A DNA stretch of 64,000 nt, from assembly GCA_025677825.1 (NCBI GenBank), contig JAIXMO010000056.1, positions 62,001 through 126,000 of the forward strand. The letters run 5' to 3'. Both the position numbers and the translations under genes were made by a program. Position 1 is the first letter of the stretch, and every line of letters begins with the position of its first letter. The notes under the pieces are model-generated. The model had not been told where the DNA came from, searched no databases, and saw only the letters and a program-made list of their open reading frames with translations. This document shows, in pieces, positions 22,922-35,120 of the stretch. This DNA comes from Helicostylum pulchrum. Lineage: Eukaryota > Mucoromycota > Mucoromycetes > Mucorales > Mucoraceae.

Positions 22922-25900
22922 ATGGTAAAAACATTTTCAATTAAATATATAAAAACATCTCGGTAATTCAATCTATAAAACTAATACATATTTTCATTGC
23001 AAAAAAAAACAACAGGGTATGAAAATTGATGTCAAGGTAAAAAGAACAAAAGTTTTTTTGTTTTTCGAGATGACCAAAACAACTAATAAATAAAATATAT
23101 AGCGTAAATTATTATCTCGCTCTGCCAGAGTAAAGAGTGTAGATATTCATCCTACTGAACCATGGTTGTTGTCTAGTTTATACAGTGGGCACGTTAATAT
23201 TTATAATTATGAAACTCAGGTACCAAACTTTTTTTTTTTGAAAGCACATGAAATATTTTGGATTTGTTACTTATATATTACCTTGAAACAATAGCAAATT
23301 GTAAAGACATTTGAAGTATCCGAATCACCAGGTAAAAATACCTAAAAAAAAAAAAAGATACACAGTTGAACTAATAAAAAGAGTTATATAGTAAGAGCTG
23401 CTCGATTCATTGCAAGAAAGAATTGGTTTGTAACTGGTTCCGACGACGCACAAATCCGAGTCTTCAATTACAATACGCATGAGAAAGTAGCTAGTTTCGA
23501 AGGCCACCCCGACTACATTCGTAATTTAGCAGTACATCCTACCAAACCCTTAGTCTTGTCTTGTTCCGATGATATGACTATCCGTTTATGGGATTGGGAA
23601 AAGTCTTGGAAGTGCGTGCAAGTGTTCCAAGGTCATGATCATTTTGTAATGCATGTCGCCTTTAATCCAAAGGATACAAATACTTTTGCATCTGCAAGTT
23701 TAGATGGAACCATTCGTATTTGGTCTTTGGGATCAAACCGATCTAATTTTGTGTTGGAGGGACATGAACGTGGTGTTAATTTTGTTGATTATTATCACGG
23801 AGGCGATAAACCTTATTTAGCCTCTTGCGCTGATGACAAGTAAGTTTTTTTTAATACAAATATACGAGACGATACTAAACCCTCCCCCCCCCCCCCAAAA
23901 AAAACAGTACTGTCAGAATTTGGGATTATCAAAACAAAAATTGTGTTCAAACATTAAACGCTCATCGTCAAAACGTTAATTTTGCAGTATTCCACCCTGA
24001 ATTACCTATTATTTTATCTGGATCAGAAGACGGCACAGTATGTTTATGGAACTCGGATACTTATAGATTAGAAAACACCTTGGATTACGGATTAGAGCGG
24101 TCTTGGTGTATCTCTTGTCAAAAGGACGGAAATAATATCGCCCTTGGTTTTGATGAAGGTTCGGTTGTTATTCGATTAGGTCGTGAAGAACCTGTTGTCT
24201 CCATGGACGCATCTGGAAAAATTATTTGGGCCAAGAACTCTGAAATTCAAACTGCTAATGTCAAGACCAGTGTTGGTAAGAGTGCATCAAAAACAGAGAG
24301 AAAAATTATGTGAAACCCTAACTTTTTATTGTTGTAGATGATGATATTAAGGATGGAGATAGATTAGCATTACCTATTAAAGATTTAGGAAGTTGTGAAG
24401 TGTATCCTCAAACACTCAGACACTCACCTAACGGTAGATTTGTATCTGTTTGTGGTGACGGTGAGTTTATTATTTATACCGCTTTAGCCTGGAGAAATAA
24501 GACTTTCGGAAGTGGTTTAGAGTGTGTTTGGGCAACTGATTCAAATACCTATGCTGTACGTGAATCCACCACTCGTATCAAAGTATTCAAGAACTTTAAA
24601 GAAAGAGCTGGCTTTTTACCAAAGCTTTCTTATGCTGCTGAAGGTATCTTTGGCGGTGGATTACTTGGTGTAAGATCAAATGGATTCTTGAACTTTTATG
24701 ATTGGGAGACGGGTGTACTTGTTCGTCGTATTGACGTTGAATGTAAAGATGTAAGTTACTTTTTTTTAGATTTGATATAATGATGGGGAGGGGAAACTGA
24801 CCTATATTATATGATTAGGTTATTTGGTCTGATGCTGGAGATCTTATTGCTATTGTGTGTGAGGATTCTTTCTATGTGTTGAGATATAACCCTGCAGCAT
24901 ATATGACATTCTTGGAAAACGGTGGAAATACAGGAGAGGAAGGTGTTGAAGAGGCCTTTGAGTTTATCACTGAAATCTCTGAAAGCGTAAAGACTGGTTC
25001 TTGGGCCGGTGATTGTTTCATTTACACTAATGGATCCAATCGATTAAATTACCTTGTCGGCAGTCAAGTATATACCATTAGTCACTCTGACAAGTAAGGT
25101 TTTAGATTATTTGAAAAAGGAAAGCTGTATCTAATTACTGCGATTTTTTTTTTTTTTTACGTATTAGACAAATGTATTTATTGGGATATTCTCCCAGAGA
25201 TAGTCGAATTTATCTTGCAGACAGAGTAAGATATTTTTATATATATATACAGCAAGGTATATTTTAGATACAAAATGTACTAATTGATTTTAATAGGATG
25301 TAAATATTTCCAGCTATGCTCTTTCATTAGCAGTTATCCAATACCAAACTGCAGTTTTACGTGGAGATCTTGAAGAAGCTCACAGCTTAATAGAAACTAT
25401 TCCTAAATCGCAATTAAGTCGTATCGCACGTTTCCTCGAATCACAAAATTTGAAGGAACTCGCTTTGGATATTACATCTGACGATGATCAAAAATTCGAC
25501 TTGTCGATTCAACTTGGAAAATTAGATATTGCTACTGAGATTGCAGAAAGATCCAACAGTGTCGTCAAGTGGAGAACCTTGGGCGATAGAGCTACATCTG
25601 ATTTCAAATTCAAATTGGCGGAGAAATGTTTAAAGAACTCAAACGATTTGAACGGTTTATTATTGTTTTATCTCTCTTCTGGCAATAGAGATGGTCTTCG
25701 TTATGTTGCAGATAAATCAAGTAAAGTGAAACCCCAAATTATATTATTATTTTTTAAAAAAATCAATACTAATATATAGTTATAGTCGAAGAAGGAAAGC
25801 ATAATATTGCATTCTCAGCTTTGATGAACTTGCAAGCAATTGAAGAGCTTTTAGAATTATTGATCAAAACAGATAGACTTCCTGAAGCTGCATTATTCGC

Positions 25901-26137
25901 TAGAACCTATTGCCCTGAAAAGATTTCGGAAATCGTTCAATTATGGAAAGCTGATTTAAACGGAAAACAAAAAACAAAGGTTGCTGAAAGTTTAGCGGAT
26001 CCTGCAAACTATGCAAATTTGTTTCCTGAATTATCAGTGGTCGCACAAACTACAGGTAATAACATATAACTGCTAATATTTTTTCCTTTGTGTGTGCTAA
26101 TTTAATAATATATATAGATGACTTAGTAACTCTCTAA
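22922..26137 (+). CDS. SEC27: Coatomer beta'-COP subunit (SEC27)
   Basis: COPI coat subunit that binds dilysine cargo signals in Golgi-to-ER traffic. Twelve coding exons are proposed: 22922..22924, 23016..23036, 23103..23219, 23295..23331, 23392..23839, 23908..24275, 24338..24750, 24819..25093, 25168..25225, 25297..25720, 25786..26055 and 26118..26137; 817 residues. N-terminal WD40 propeller ([43 protein letters not shown]), then the second propeller and alpha-solenoid ([27 protein letters not shown]). Start uncertain: either the ATG-only exon at 22,922 (MGMKIDVK) or the ATG at 23,019 (MKIDVK) after a 5' UTR intron. It lacks the long acidic tail of some homologues. Family is certain. Confidence 0.95.
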
Positions 26138-26297
26138 TTGATTAAAAAATAAATATAAACTATACAGCTGTTTAAAAATATAACTTTTTTTTTGTAACTA
26201 ATAATAATGATAAATAATAAAAAAGAAATGTTAAAATTTGAAGTAAAACAATATGTTTGTTGTAGTTTATTTAGAAAAAATAGGGTATTTCTAGTTA

Positions 26298-26573
26298 TTA
26301 TGATTGATAAATTGTTCTCTTTTTTCGCTTCCAATCCAATTGGTTTATGAGCATACAACTATCACAGTTAAAGCATTGACATTTGCCATCACCTTGCACT
26401 TCTTTTCTTTCGCAAGATCCATATCTTCCCATATTATCGAACTGATACGTGCTGCCTGGACAGATGTTACCCTTTGGCAATGCAATGCAATCGCAGACAT
26501 CGTGTTTGGCACCTTGAGTAATGTATACGAGAGAGAAAGCGAGCGTGGCAGAGAAGATGGTTGAAAGTTTCAT
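26298..26573 (-). CDS. Small secreted cysteine-rich protein
   Basis: 91 residues, single exon. A clear signal peptide (1-22, MKLSTIFSATLAFSLVYITQGA) is followed by a mature region with eight Cys (27, 29, 38, 54, 65, 67, 70, 73) in a C-x-C ... C-x-C-x2-C-x2-C layout, suggesting four disulphides, and a basic tail with a Lys/Arg cluster (WKRKKR). I do not recognise the family; by layout it could be an effector-like or antimicrobial-type small secreted protein, but no function should be assigned. It converges on SEC27 with 160 bp between stops. Confidence 0.7.
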   Translation of the reverse strand: MKLSTIFSATLAFSLVYITQGAKHDVCDCIALPKGNICPGSTYQFDNMGRYGSCERKEVQGDGKCQCFNCDSCMLINQLDWKRKKRTIYQS

Positions 26574-29502
26574 ATTGCGTTCGGTTTAAGTTTCTAAAGA
26601 ATTATATCGCTGAGGATTGAGGTTTATATATATTATTTTTTTCCTTTTGCTAGTTAGCATTTTCATTATGTATTGACAATTTTATCCAATTGAATTAAAA
26701 GTAACTGGTGACAATGAAAAAGGTTTATGTATGCTTGAAATTAATTAAATAGTTCAAAAAGATATCGCCCGTTATAATGGTATGTATTTCTAAGAGTTAG
26801 GAATAAACACTAGTAGTTGTTGGAGTGAGATGACAGATTTGTATGATTGACAACTGTAAGTTTTTTTTTTGACAAGACAAGTGATGGACAGGTAATTCGT
26901 GTAACCCTTTACCAGATTTGTATATGTCTATCACTGACCCTACGCAAGTATAATGAGGAAATATTACGCACATAATCTTTTTATTAATGCTAATTTTTTT
27001 AGAGTAATTAACAAGAATTTGCATATGTCATGTGCCGTTAAAAAACAACAACAATAAAAAACGGAGTAGAAGCATGAAAACCATGTGTTCAAATAACCTG
27101 TTGTGCTCTTATCTTTTACATGACTTTCAATAGTTAGTGCAAATGCTAACTAACTTATTTTTAGAATGAACGACTTATTGAGTAAACCCGTCGTATTTAT
27201 TTGCAGCGCAAAACTAAAAGCCCCCAACCCCCCTAATCGAGAGAGAGGTACCGAAAGGAAGGCTTTATAGAAACATTCGATCAAAATGCGTCTCTTCTAG
27301 AATATATATATATTTTTTGCGCATTGACCCAATAAATATACATAAAATATTTACTTTTTTTGCTTAGCTTTTTTATTTTGCCACTGAAACAGTTTTTTAT
27401 ATATGATAACATTACGAATCTATTTTAATTACTCACTTTTTCATGTACATTAAACGCATATTTCTAAGGTATACAAACACTTTTTTTTTTTACTTGTGAC
27501 TATAATAGAGAAGGTATCTCTTGTCACACAAACAAAAATGCCATCATTTAGAATTTTTAGCTTTTGTGACGAATTTACAATAAGAGAGAGAGGCTGTGCG
27601 AAAAAATTAAATAGTTCATCCGAAATACCACTAATAGGAAATTTATAAATCAAGGGCGCTGCAAGTGCCCACTGGAGAGGCTTTATTAAGTCAATATTTA
27701 TGGTTCACTTGGGGTGCGTGCTGCTGTAGTACTACTTTAATAATGTGTAACTGGGAACATTCTAAATTTAATAATACCACTAACTACTACTCCAAAAAGT
27801 TCTCAGACCTCTCGAGTGTAACCGGATAAGAAAAAGCAGATGCACCTTTGTAGATGACGAAAGGGTGGGAACGTTTCCGTACTTGCGAGTACATATCCAC
27901 TATAGCTATCTTTTTTTTTTCCAAAGGAGAAAGACGTGCACGTTATTTTTACTTTTTTGTGACGCGAATCTTATTTAAGTTTTTTTTGTTATTGAGGCAC
28001 TCGAACTTAAAAAAAAAAAAATTAGCCTGATAAATATTATGAAGTAGAGAAATTTATAAAGTTTATAACAGTAGTGAAACTTATCTTGCCGTTTTTCTTT
28101 TAGTGGAATTGGAAGTGATAGAGTCACAATATGTTTAAAATATGGTATTACGTATGACTAACGGCAAAAATTTTGCTGCTGCTACATTTTTAAGTAGCTT
28201 GACAGTTTTTTTTTTTAGGGGTAGAAAATTATTTAATTGTTTAGGATCGTTGTTATTCTTTGTCATTTTACAGTACAAAAAAAAAAAACGCGTATTTGTA
28301 TAGTCTCGAGACGTTTAATTGGAAAAAAGTTTGGACTATTACAGTTGCGTATTCTTGTGCTCCCTCAAATTCTAGACTTTGTACTCTCTCTAGATTTATC
28401 GGAAGATGGCTTCCCTAAAAAAAAAGGGGGGGGGGGTGGATTTTCTTTCGTGTCATTCGCATCGATAAACTCGCAGGAGCGCTGATTGCTTATAATTAGA
28501 GAAAGAGAAAAAAAAAGGGAAGGACAATACATATTAAAAATAGCCGTGCTCTACTTCTTTTCGCTAGGTTATACGAATTTGCGAATAGAGTAATAACAGG
28601 CGTAGTAGTTTTAGTGATCAATAAATAAAAGGTAGAAAAAAATGAGCGTTTTAGACAAAGAACAAAATATTGGCTGACAAAGAGGGTTTTATTACATACT
28701 TAATAATCAATGGATCTTTGCATAGTTTTAGTAATGGTAATTTTTGTTTTATATGAACTGACGAACACCAAGTTGTAGAATTTAGAGTATTGCTCCAATG
28801 GTTTAAACTGCAGGAGAAATACACACATGTTTCTATATTCAAGCTTACAGCGCCACAAAACTTAATGTAAGTTGAAGTTACAAAATGAGATCAATTACAT
28901 ACTACGTGATATGGCTCCTGATATAAAATGTAAGAGACAAGTGACTTACTGCAAGTATTATTTACACGTTAAATTCAACCATGTTTTCTTTATTACTCGC
29001 AGGACTATTGACAAGTTTTTTATTTAAAAAACTTGGTGTATTGTTATTTAGGAAAGTCCTGTTTTACACATAAATAGGGAGTAGTTGTTCCTTTTGAACA
29101 ACAAACAAATAAACAATAAATTTAAATCTGTTACTGTCACGACATATCGGCATTACTCTTCTATTAGAAACAACTTAAATCGAGCAGCTCGGAGAGGTAA
29201 TGCGAGTTTACTTACTACCGTAAGATGTTAATTTAATAATTTCATACTCCTCGCACACTTGTCAATTTTTTTTTAATATTTCGAGTTGTGTGGGAGTGTG
29301 AGTGAGCTGATATAAAATAGAATTAATATTAAACACATGTTATATATCAAATCCGTGACAGCCGTCAAATTAATTTTCTTATTATATCTGCAGGCTAAAA
29401 TACAGGTTTTATTGGGTTTGGTTTTGGGTTTTGGTTTTGGTTTTGGGGAATATGGGGTGGTGGGGGATTTTTTTTTTAATATAAGGATTCTAGTACAAGA
29501 AA
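26574..29502. other. Long intergenic region
   Basis: 2.9 kb with no supported gene. Contents: an 11-G run at 28,426-28,436, many A/T homopolymers, and a G/T-rich tract (29,413-29,466; repeated GGGTTTT/GGTTTT blocks then GGGG). Short ORFs here show no recognisable protein. The first part should contain the promoter of the secreted protein gene. Confidence 0.55.
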
Positions 29503-31858
29503 TTAATTAGTAATATGTTGGTGCAAACAATCCAACGTGGTATGTTCTTGTGTGTTTTCATAATATTTGGTTTTTGAGTTATAGGAAGTGGGGCGGCTTA
29601 ATGTTCTTTCACAGGATTCATCCTCTGTATCTTTTTTTTCAGATTCACCACTGCTAGATTCAGGTACAGTGGAGTTTATATAATCCGGGTCATGTAAATC
29701 TGGAGTTTGAATTTCTGAACGGAACGAATTACTTGAGGTAACAGATAGGGAGTCGCTTAATCCATCATCACTGGAGTGACTAATTTCATCATTTTCTTCA
29801 TACTCTTGTGGTTCTTCTTCATATTCTTGCGGTCCTTCATACTCTTCACGACAAAGACTATCATCTTGTTCATCTAGTGAATTTACATAATTTTCTTCGG
29901 ATATAATACGACTATATTCAATATCTGCATAATCGGTCCAGTTACTACACAATAATATAAAAAAAAAACGCATGAGAATAAGGTTTAGAATTAATTTATA
30001 AATTCACACAAAAAAGAGAGCCATACCATAACACAGGAAACCCTAAATCATCACGAAGGACAATAGGTTCATAAAGTGCATCTTCATCTAGTTCTTGTTC
30101 ATACATCTTTTGTTCACGAACTGATCCCTCTTGGTGTGCTTCATGAACTTGAAATCTATCATAGTTGATAAATGTATCAAAAAATCGTTCGGCCAAGTAG
30201 CCATTCTTTTTTAAATCTTTTAATGAGAATTGACCGGGTATACGAGGTTGAATCAAATCATTCCTACAAGTATATAAAAAAAAACAGGTTATTACTATTA
30301 TAAAATACTGTATTTGAAAAGAGGAGACTTACATTTGGCGTATAATATCTTCAAATTGAATTGTTCCATCTACTTGTGGATTACCAAAGAAGTTTTGTCT
30401 ATTTTAATAGGTAGAAATGAGAAACGTGTGTGTGTATGTTTTAGATTTATTATGTAGTTTTCTTACTTTGTGTCTTGGTCTTGCCAGAATTTACTAAGTT
30501 CGTATGCGGATAAAACCTCATCACCATCAACATCTAAGCATCGAAACCTAAGTTTATTTTTGTTAAGTTTTTTTTTTTTAACTTTTATTTCTTCTTTTAT
30601 CTTACCAGTATTCTATTGCTAAAGGTGTACTCTTATCTACTTCTGATAAAAAGAACCCTAATAATATAAAAAAGAAGTTATTTAGTCAGTATACTCACAT
30701 TTTTCGAATATGTACGGTGACATAATCTAAAAAGCATAAATATTATGAATCAAACTTACAAATAAAATCAAAATAGGTCAAGTACGGAGCTGGACGATCT
30801 TGTGCTGAGTCATGATCCGAGATAATTACTCTCGGCGTATCCGTAAATGCCATGATCCGACCATTTTCCATGATCCTTTCAATGGTTAAACCAGTCAAGG
30901 TACCCATATTGTAGTTATTTAAATCTGCTTCTGTTAAAGCTAAATCATGGTCTGTATCCAGGGCCCACAGTTTACAGTATAAAACATAAAATTGTTTATA
31001 AGAGAATACATTATGAATCTTTTTTTTTTAGTTAGTACAACATGTCTTGAAAATAAATAAAAAAAATAGGCTCATTTTTTGCTTACAGCGTATAAATCAA
31101 TAGAAGGATCTAAAGATCGCAAGACGGATGCCAAATCAGATTTATGAAATTGTTTTAGCGATAATTTTCCCGTAGGACAATGTGCGTCATAAAATATTCT
31201 ACAAATGACAGTTTCAACTGTAGAAGAGAAAAGGGTTTAGTATAAGCTTCTTTTGGTTTGAATACAGTTTTTTTTAACTTACTGTATCTTTCTTGAAACG
31301 TAATGTTGTTCTCTAGGAATTGTAATGCAGGGTGATTTAATACAATATCTTCCAGAACGGGTAAAAAATCATCAGGAGTGATACAGTTAAATTCTGGTTT
31401 CTTTAAAATATAGTAAATAAGTGAATCGGTATCGTTATAATCGTAATCTTTTGTTAAGAAACTCCAGTTACTATTAAGGGTAGGTATAAATCAGTTTGAA
31501 GTTTTTTTTTTGTTTTGTTTTTTTAACAGCGCTTTACTCTTCAAATTGTTCTAATGTGATACAATCGTTCGGTTGATCTTGCGTGGCTCGGAATAATGCA
31601 AGGTTCATATACCTTGGCAAGGAGCAAATTTCGGTTACTGCATGAAATTCGACCTGTGTTAAATAATCGACATTTGTGAATAAACTAGAAACCTTGTCCT
31701 GGAAAGAAAAAAAAATCGTTAAAAAAAAAAAACTTTGTACAAGTGTTTATTTATTGGTCCGTTCATACCAAAATTATTTCATGGTGGAGTTTGTTGATCA
31801 TGCGTTGGTTAGAAAGGCTTTTATTTGGAAAGTAAAATTGTGCAAATTGTGTTGACAT
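29503..31858 (-). CDS. PP2A regulatory subunit B'' (PPP2R3-like, EF-hand)
   Basis: Calcium-binding regulatory subunit that targets protein phosphatase 2A. Ten exons: 31858..31769, 31698..31538, 31470..31283, 31217..31087, 31018..30760, 30657..30606, 30547..30467, 30398..30333, 30263..30027 and 29944..29503; 568 residues with all phases closing. Core family blocks: YYILKKPEFNCITPDDFLPVL, RIFYDAHCPTGKLSL, FSYKQFYVLYCKLWALDTDHD, FFLSEVDKSTPLAIEYW and FRCLDVDGDEVLSAYEL. Two EF-hand-like loops (DTDHDLALTEAD and DVDGDEVLSAYE). The C-terminal tail is long, acidic and Ser-rich with repeated EYEE units, likely disordered. Yeasts lack B''; animals, plants and filamentous fungi have it. Confidence 0.93.
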
Positions 31859-32305
31859 AATATTTATAAAAGTAATATAAAGAAAAAAAGAAGAAAAAAA
31901 GAAAGAAAAAAGAAAAACAAAAAGTAAAAAAAAAAACGATATTTAAAAGAAAACAAAAAAAAAGAGGGGGGTACGACATCTTTTAATGCTAGATGATCCC
32001 CCGCTGAGAAAAAAAAAAAGCTTCACAATCTGAGTTGGTTTCTTTTTAGGACAAGAACAAAACAAGGTGTCGTACAAGACCTGAAAATAATGTTCAACAA
32101 GAATGTATTACATGTAGCCACAAAAGAAAAAAAAAAAAGGTTACTTTGTGGAAATCACAACAACAAATGATATATATATATCTTTTTAGTAATAGTAGTA
32201 ATAGTAGTAGTAATAGTATATAAAATATATTAATTCTGTGCTTATAAAAATAAGGTGATTTTAAAAAAAAAAAGAAGAAAAAAAAGGCATTTTAATATCT
32301 CCTCT
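31859..32305. other. Intergenic, PP2A B'' to PAN6
   Basis: 447 bp, very A-rich near 31,870-31,960 (purine-rich 5' UTR side of the B'' gene), with AGT/ATA triplet repeats near 32,185-32,220. Nothing else seen. Confidence 0.55.
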
Positions 32306-33509
32306 TTAATCGTCCAACTCTACATCCAAGCAAATATTATCAATAAGACGTGTCTTTCCAACGTAAACAGCCATACTAATCACACAACCGTCTTCTTTAG
32401 GAATATCTCCCTTTATCTCATTAAGATCCTTGGCTGAATTAATCGAAACATAATCTAACTTGAGCTCCCACTCTTCATTTTCTTGCACTTGTTTACGTGC
32501 ATTTTCGATTAAATGTATGCCAGCTTGTAAAAGTGTGGATGCATCACGCGTACCTGATCGATATAAACTTTCCATATGCTTTAAAGACTGAGATAACACA
32601 AGCGCATACTTTTTTTGTGATGGGCACAAGAAAACATTACGAGACGATAATGCTAATCCATTTCCCTCTCTTACAGTAGGGCATATATGCATCTTGGTAG
32701 GGATGTGAAGATCCCGAATCATATCACGAATAACAAAGCATTGTTGAACTAAGTACATGCATTAGCTCTCTCTCTCTCTCTTATATCGTCACACACTTAC
32801 TATCTTTTTGTCCGAAAAAGGCATGTTCAGGTTGAACCTAAAATAATTGATTGGTATCTTTTTTTTTTGTCTCCCTCTAAAACTAAGCTAACTTACGATA
32901 TTCAGGAATTTTGAAACGACCGTTGCTACACCACGGAAAAAATTGGGACGTGTTGTTCCTTCCAGTTGCTGAGAGAGACCTAAAACTTCAACAAAGGTAC
33001 CTTTTTGCTTGGAAACATCTAATTCAATACCAGACGGATACATTTCATGAACTTGAGGTACAAGAACTGCTGAAGCCACACCGGGACCTAAACTAGCCAA
33101 CTTTTCTAAATCGCTTTGTAAAGTACGAGGATAAGTGCTCAAGTCTTCAGTAGGTGCAAACTGGGCAGGGTTTACAAATACAGTAAGCGCAACATGATCA
33201 CAATGTTTCTTGGCAGCTGTCACTGTAAACACACAAAATATCATTGGTATCCCCTCTTTATTTTATCTCTCTTTTTCCTATTATTTACCTAAAGCAAGGT
33301 GACCTTGGTGAAGAGCTCCCATAGTAGGTACATACCCAAGCGTCTTTTGTTCTAATAAAAGACTACGGCGCCATTGCCTGAAATCGGCAATCTTATTAAA
33401 AACTTTAATACCAGGGGGGCACTTGACTAATAACAAGAAGAAGGGTTATATTCTTTTTTTTTCAAGGTTCCCCTCACGTCCTTACGTTCCGAAACTTACT
33501 TGCACTCAT
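32306..33509 (-). CDS. PAN6: Pantothenate synthetase (pantoate-beta-alanine ligase)
   Basis: Joins pantoate and beta-alanine with ATP to make pantothenate (vitamin B5). Exons 33509..33500, 33426..33289, 33222..32897, 32837..32801 and 32748..32306; 317 residues, near the PanC norm of about 300. Motifs: [16 protein letters not shown] (ATP site), [28 protein letters not shown] and FFGQKD, then the KMS-like region SSRNVFL. The first coding exon is only 10 nt (ATG AGT GCA A); the 73-nt intron and phase fit, and no ATG exists before the conserved block in exon 2. Likely cytosolic or mitochondrial; no clear presequence. Confidence 0.94.
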
Positions 33510-34298
33510 ATATTATAACTGAAATGAGGAAAAAAAAAAAAAAAAAAATACTACACACCTTATTAAAAAAATTACGAAAGAAAAATTTCCATTTATGGTT
33601 TAACAAAATGGGATTGAAATATTATTTTATAGAAATACTCTTGCTCTACTTGGGCTCTTACTCTATAATTTCAACCTGATGCCACCCTTTGGTCCTCTTT
33701 CCCTCTCACGTTTTTTCCCACCCCTTGAAAGGTTTTTAAGAGGGTTTTAGTGAGGACGGGGTTTAGTATGTACAAACACAGCTTATTTATCTAGTTACCG
33801 GTAAGATAGCTTGAGGCCCTGTAGCAAGCCCGTCATTTACAGTAGAGAAACTTACATTTACTTTTTATCACTTACTTAGGATAATTCATCACGATAACAT
33901 GCGCATTGAAACTTTTTTTTTTGTCGTCGGTAAGATGTGTGGTATAATAATTATCAAATAAATAAATGCATGCTAATATAAACTTTTAGGATCTCTGTAT
34001 TAGTTACACATTTTATGTCCTAGTGTTAAAAACTAGTAGACGTTTACACGTAAGTTTATATTTTAAAATATCTGAAAAAAAATTCTGACTTGCCTTTTTG
34101 TAACATTAATAACCAGGTGTGTAAACTCGCATTACATAATCACGATATGGCAACAACCAAAAAGTTTCCATGACAACCAGGAACCAAAATGTTAAAAGGG
34201 GTCACAATTGATAGCCCGCACACTCGCACCGCCCACCCTAGCTGAACGAGACAAGAAAAGTCGATTTTCTTTTATTTTTCTATTCCGTAGTTTTCAAC
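33510..34298. other. Divergent intergenic, PAN6 / TMEM70-like
   Basis: 789 bp between two divergent start codons, with poly(A) at about 33,531-33,548 and AT-rich spacer. Promoters of both genes are expected. No coding signal seen. Confidence 0.55.
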
Positions 34299-34981
34299 AT
34301 GTTGAGAGTTACTAGTCAAACTGGATTAAGAGGAGCTTTTGCTCGTCAAAGTTTATACAGCACCCAAAAAGCATTCGCTAAAAGAAGTTTGACCTCTGAA
34401 AAAGTTGAACCTGTCACTATTTATAATGGTCCCCTTGCTAATGTAGCCAAAAAGTTAAAGTTGTTCTCTGTCACTTCTCTTGGTCTTGGTTTCGGTATCT
34501 CTCCCTTTATCTTTATTATTGATGTTCCTGTTCCTTTTGTTGCTAAAGCTGCTCTTGCTGGTGCAGGTAAAGAACACACACAAAAAAAAAAGCTACAACT
34601 GTCATATATTAATTATCTTTTTTAGCTATCGTTACCAGTTCCGCTTCCACCGGCTTGATTCAATGGGTTATGTCACCTTATGTCACTAAAATCACCATGC
34701 CCAGTAACACCAAGGAAGACGAATTACCTAAAGAATTAACTATCCACACACTTTCATTCACTGCTAGAGATCATGCAACTACTGTTCCTTTAGACGCACT
34801 CGGACCTGCCAGTCGTATTTTCACTAGTTGGATGGTTACTGATCCTACACTTGCTACTGCTCGCATTGGAGCCAAGACAGCTAAACCCAAGTCATTGTTG
34901 TATATTCACCCTGAATTATGTGAAGAAGAGGGTATCATGAAGAGTATTACTGATCATACTGGTGTTGGTAAAGGATTTTAA
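34299..34981 (+). CDS. TMEM70-like mitochondrial inner membrane protein
   Basis: Exons 34299..34566 and 34626..34981, 207 residues. The first about 45 residues form a mitochondrial presequence (Arg/Ser rich, no acids before residue 45). Then YNGPLANVAKKLKLFSVTSLGLGFGISPFIF, two hydrophobic helices (about 60-80 and 88-112) and a beta-rich C-terminal half, as in the TMEM70/TMEM186/TMEM223 group, whose members assist assembly of ATP synthase or complex I. The exact member cannot be decided from sequence alone. Convergent with PAS kinase, 139 bp between stops. Confidence 0.75.
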
Positions 34982-35120
34982 AAAAGTGTTTTTTAAAAAG
35001 AAAAAGCTTGTATATATATACCGTTAGAACAATAAAAAAAAAAATGTTTTTTTTTATTATACACAAAAAAAAAAAATATTTATAAACAAAAAATCTACAT
35101 AGAAAATACAAAAAAGTTAT

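Noticed and set aside
28651..28842. 63-codon minus ORF in the long spacer
   Set aside because: No recognisable domain; neighbours show no consistent splice structure.
29413..29466. Interstitial telomere repeat
   Set aside because: Units are GGTTTT/GGGTTTT, not the TTAGGG repeat expected for these fungi, and it is short and irregular.
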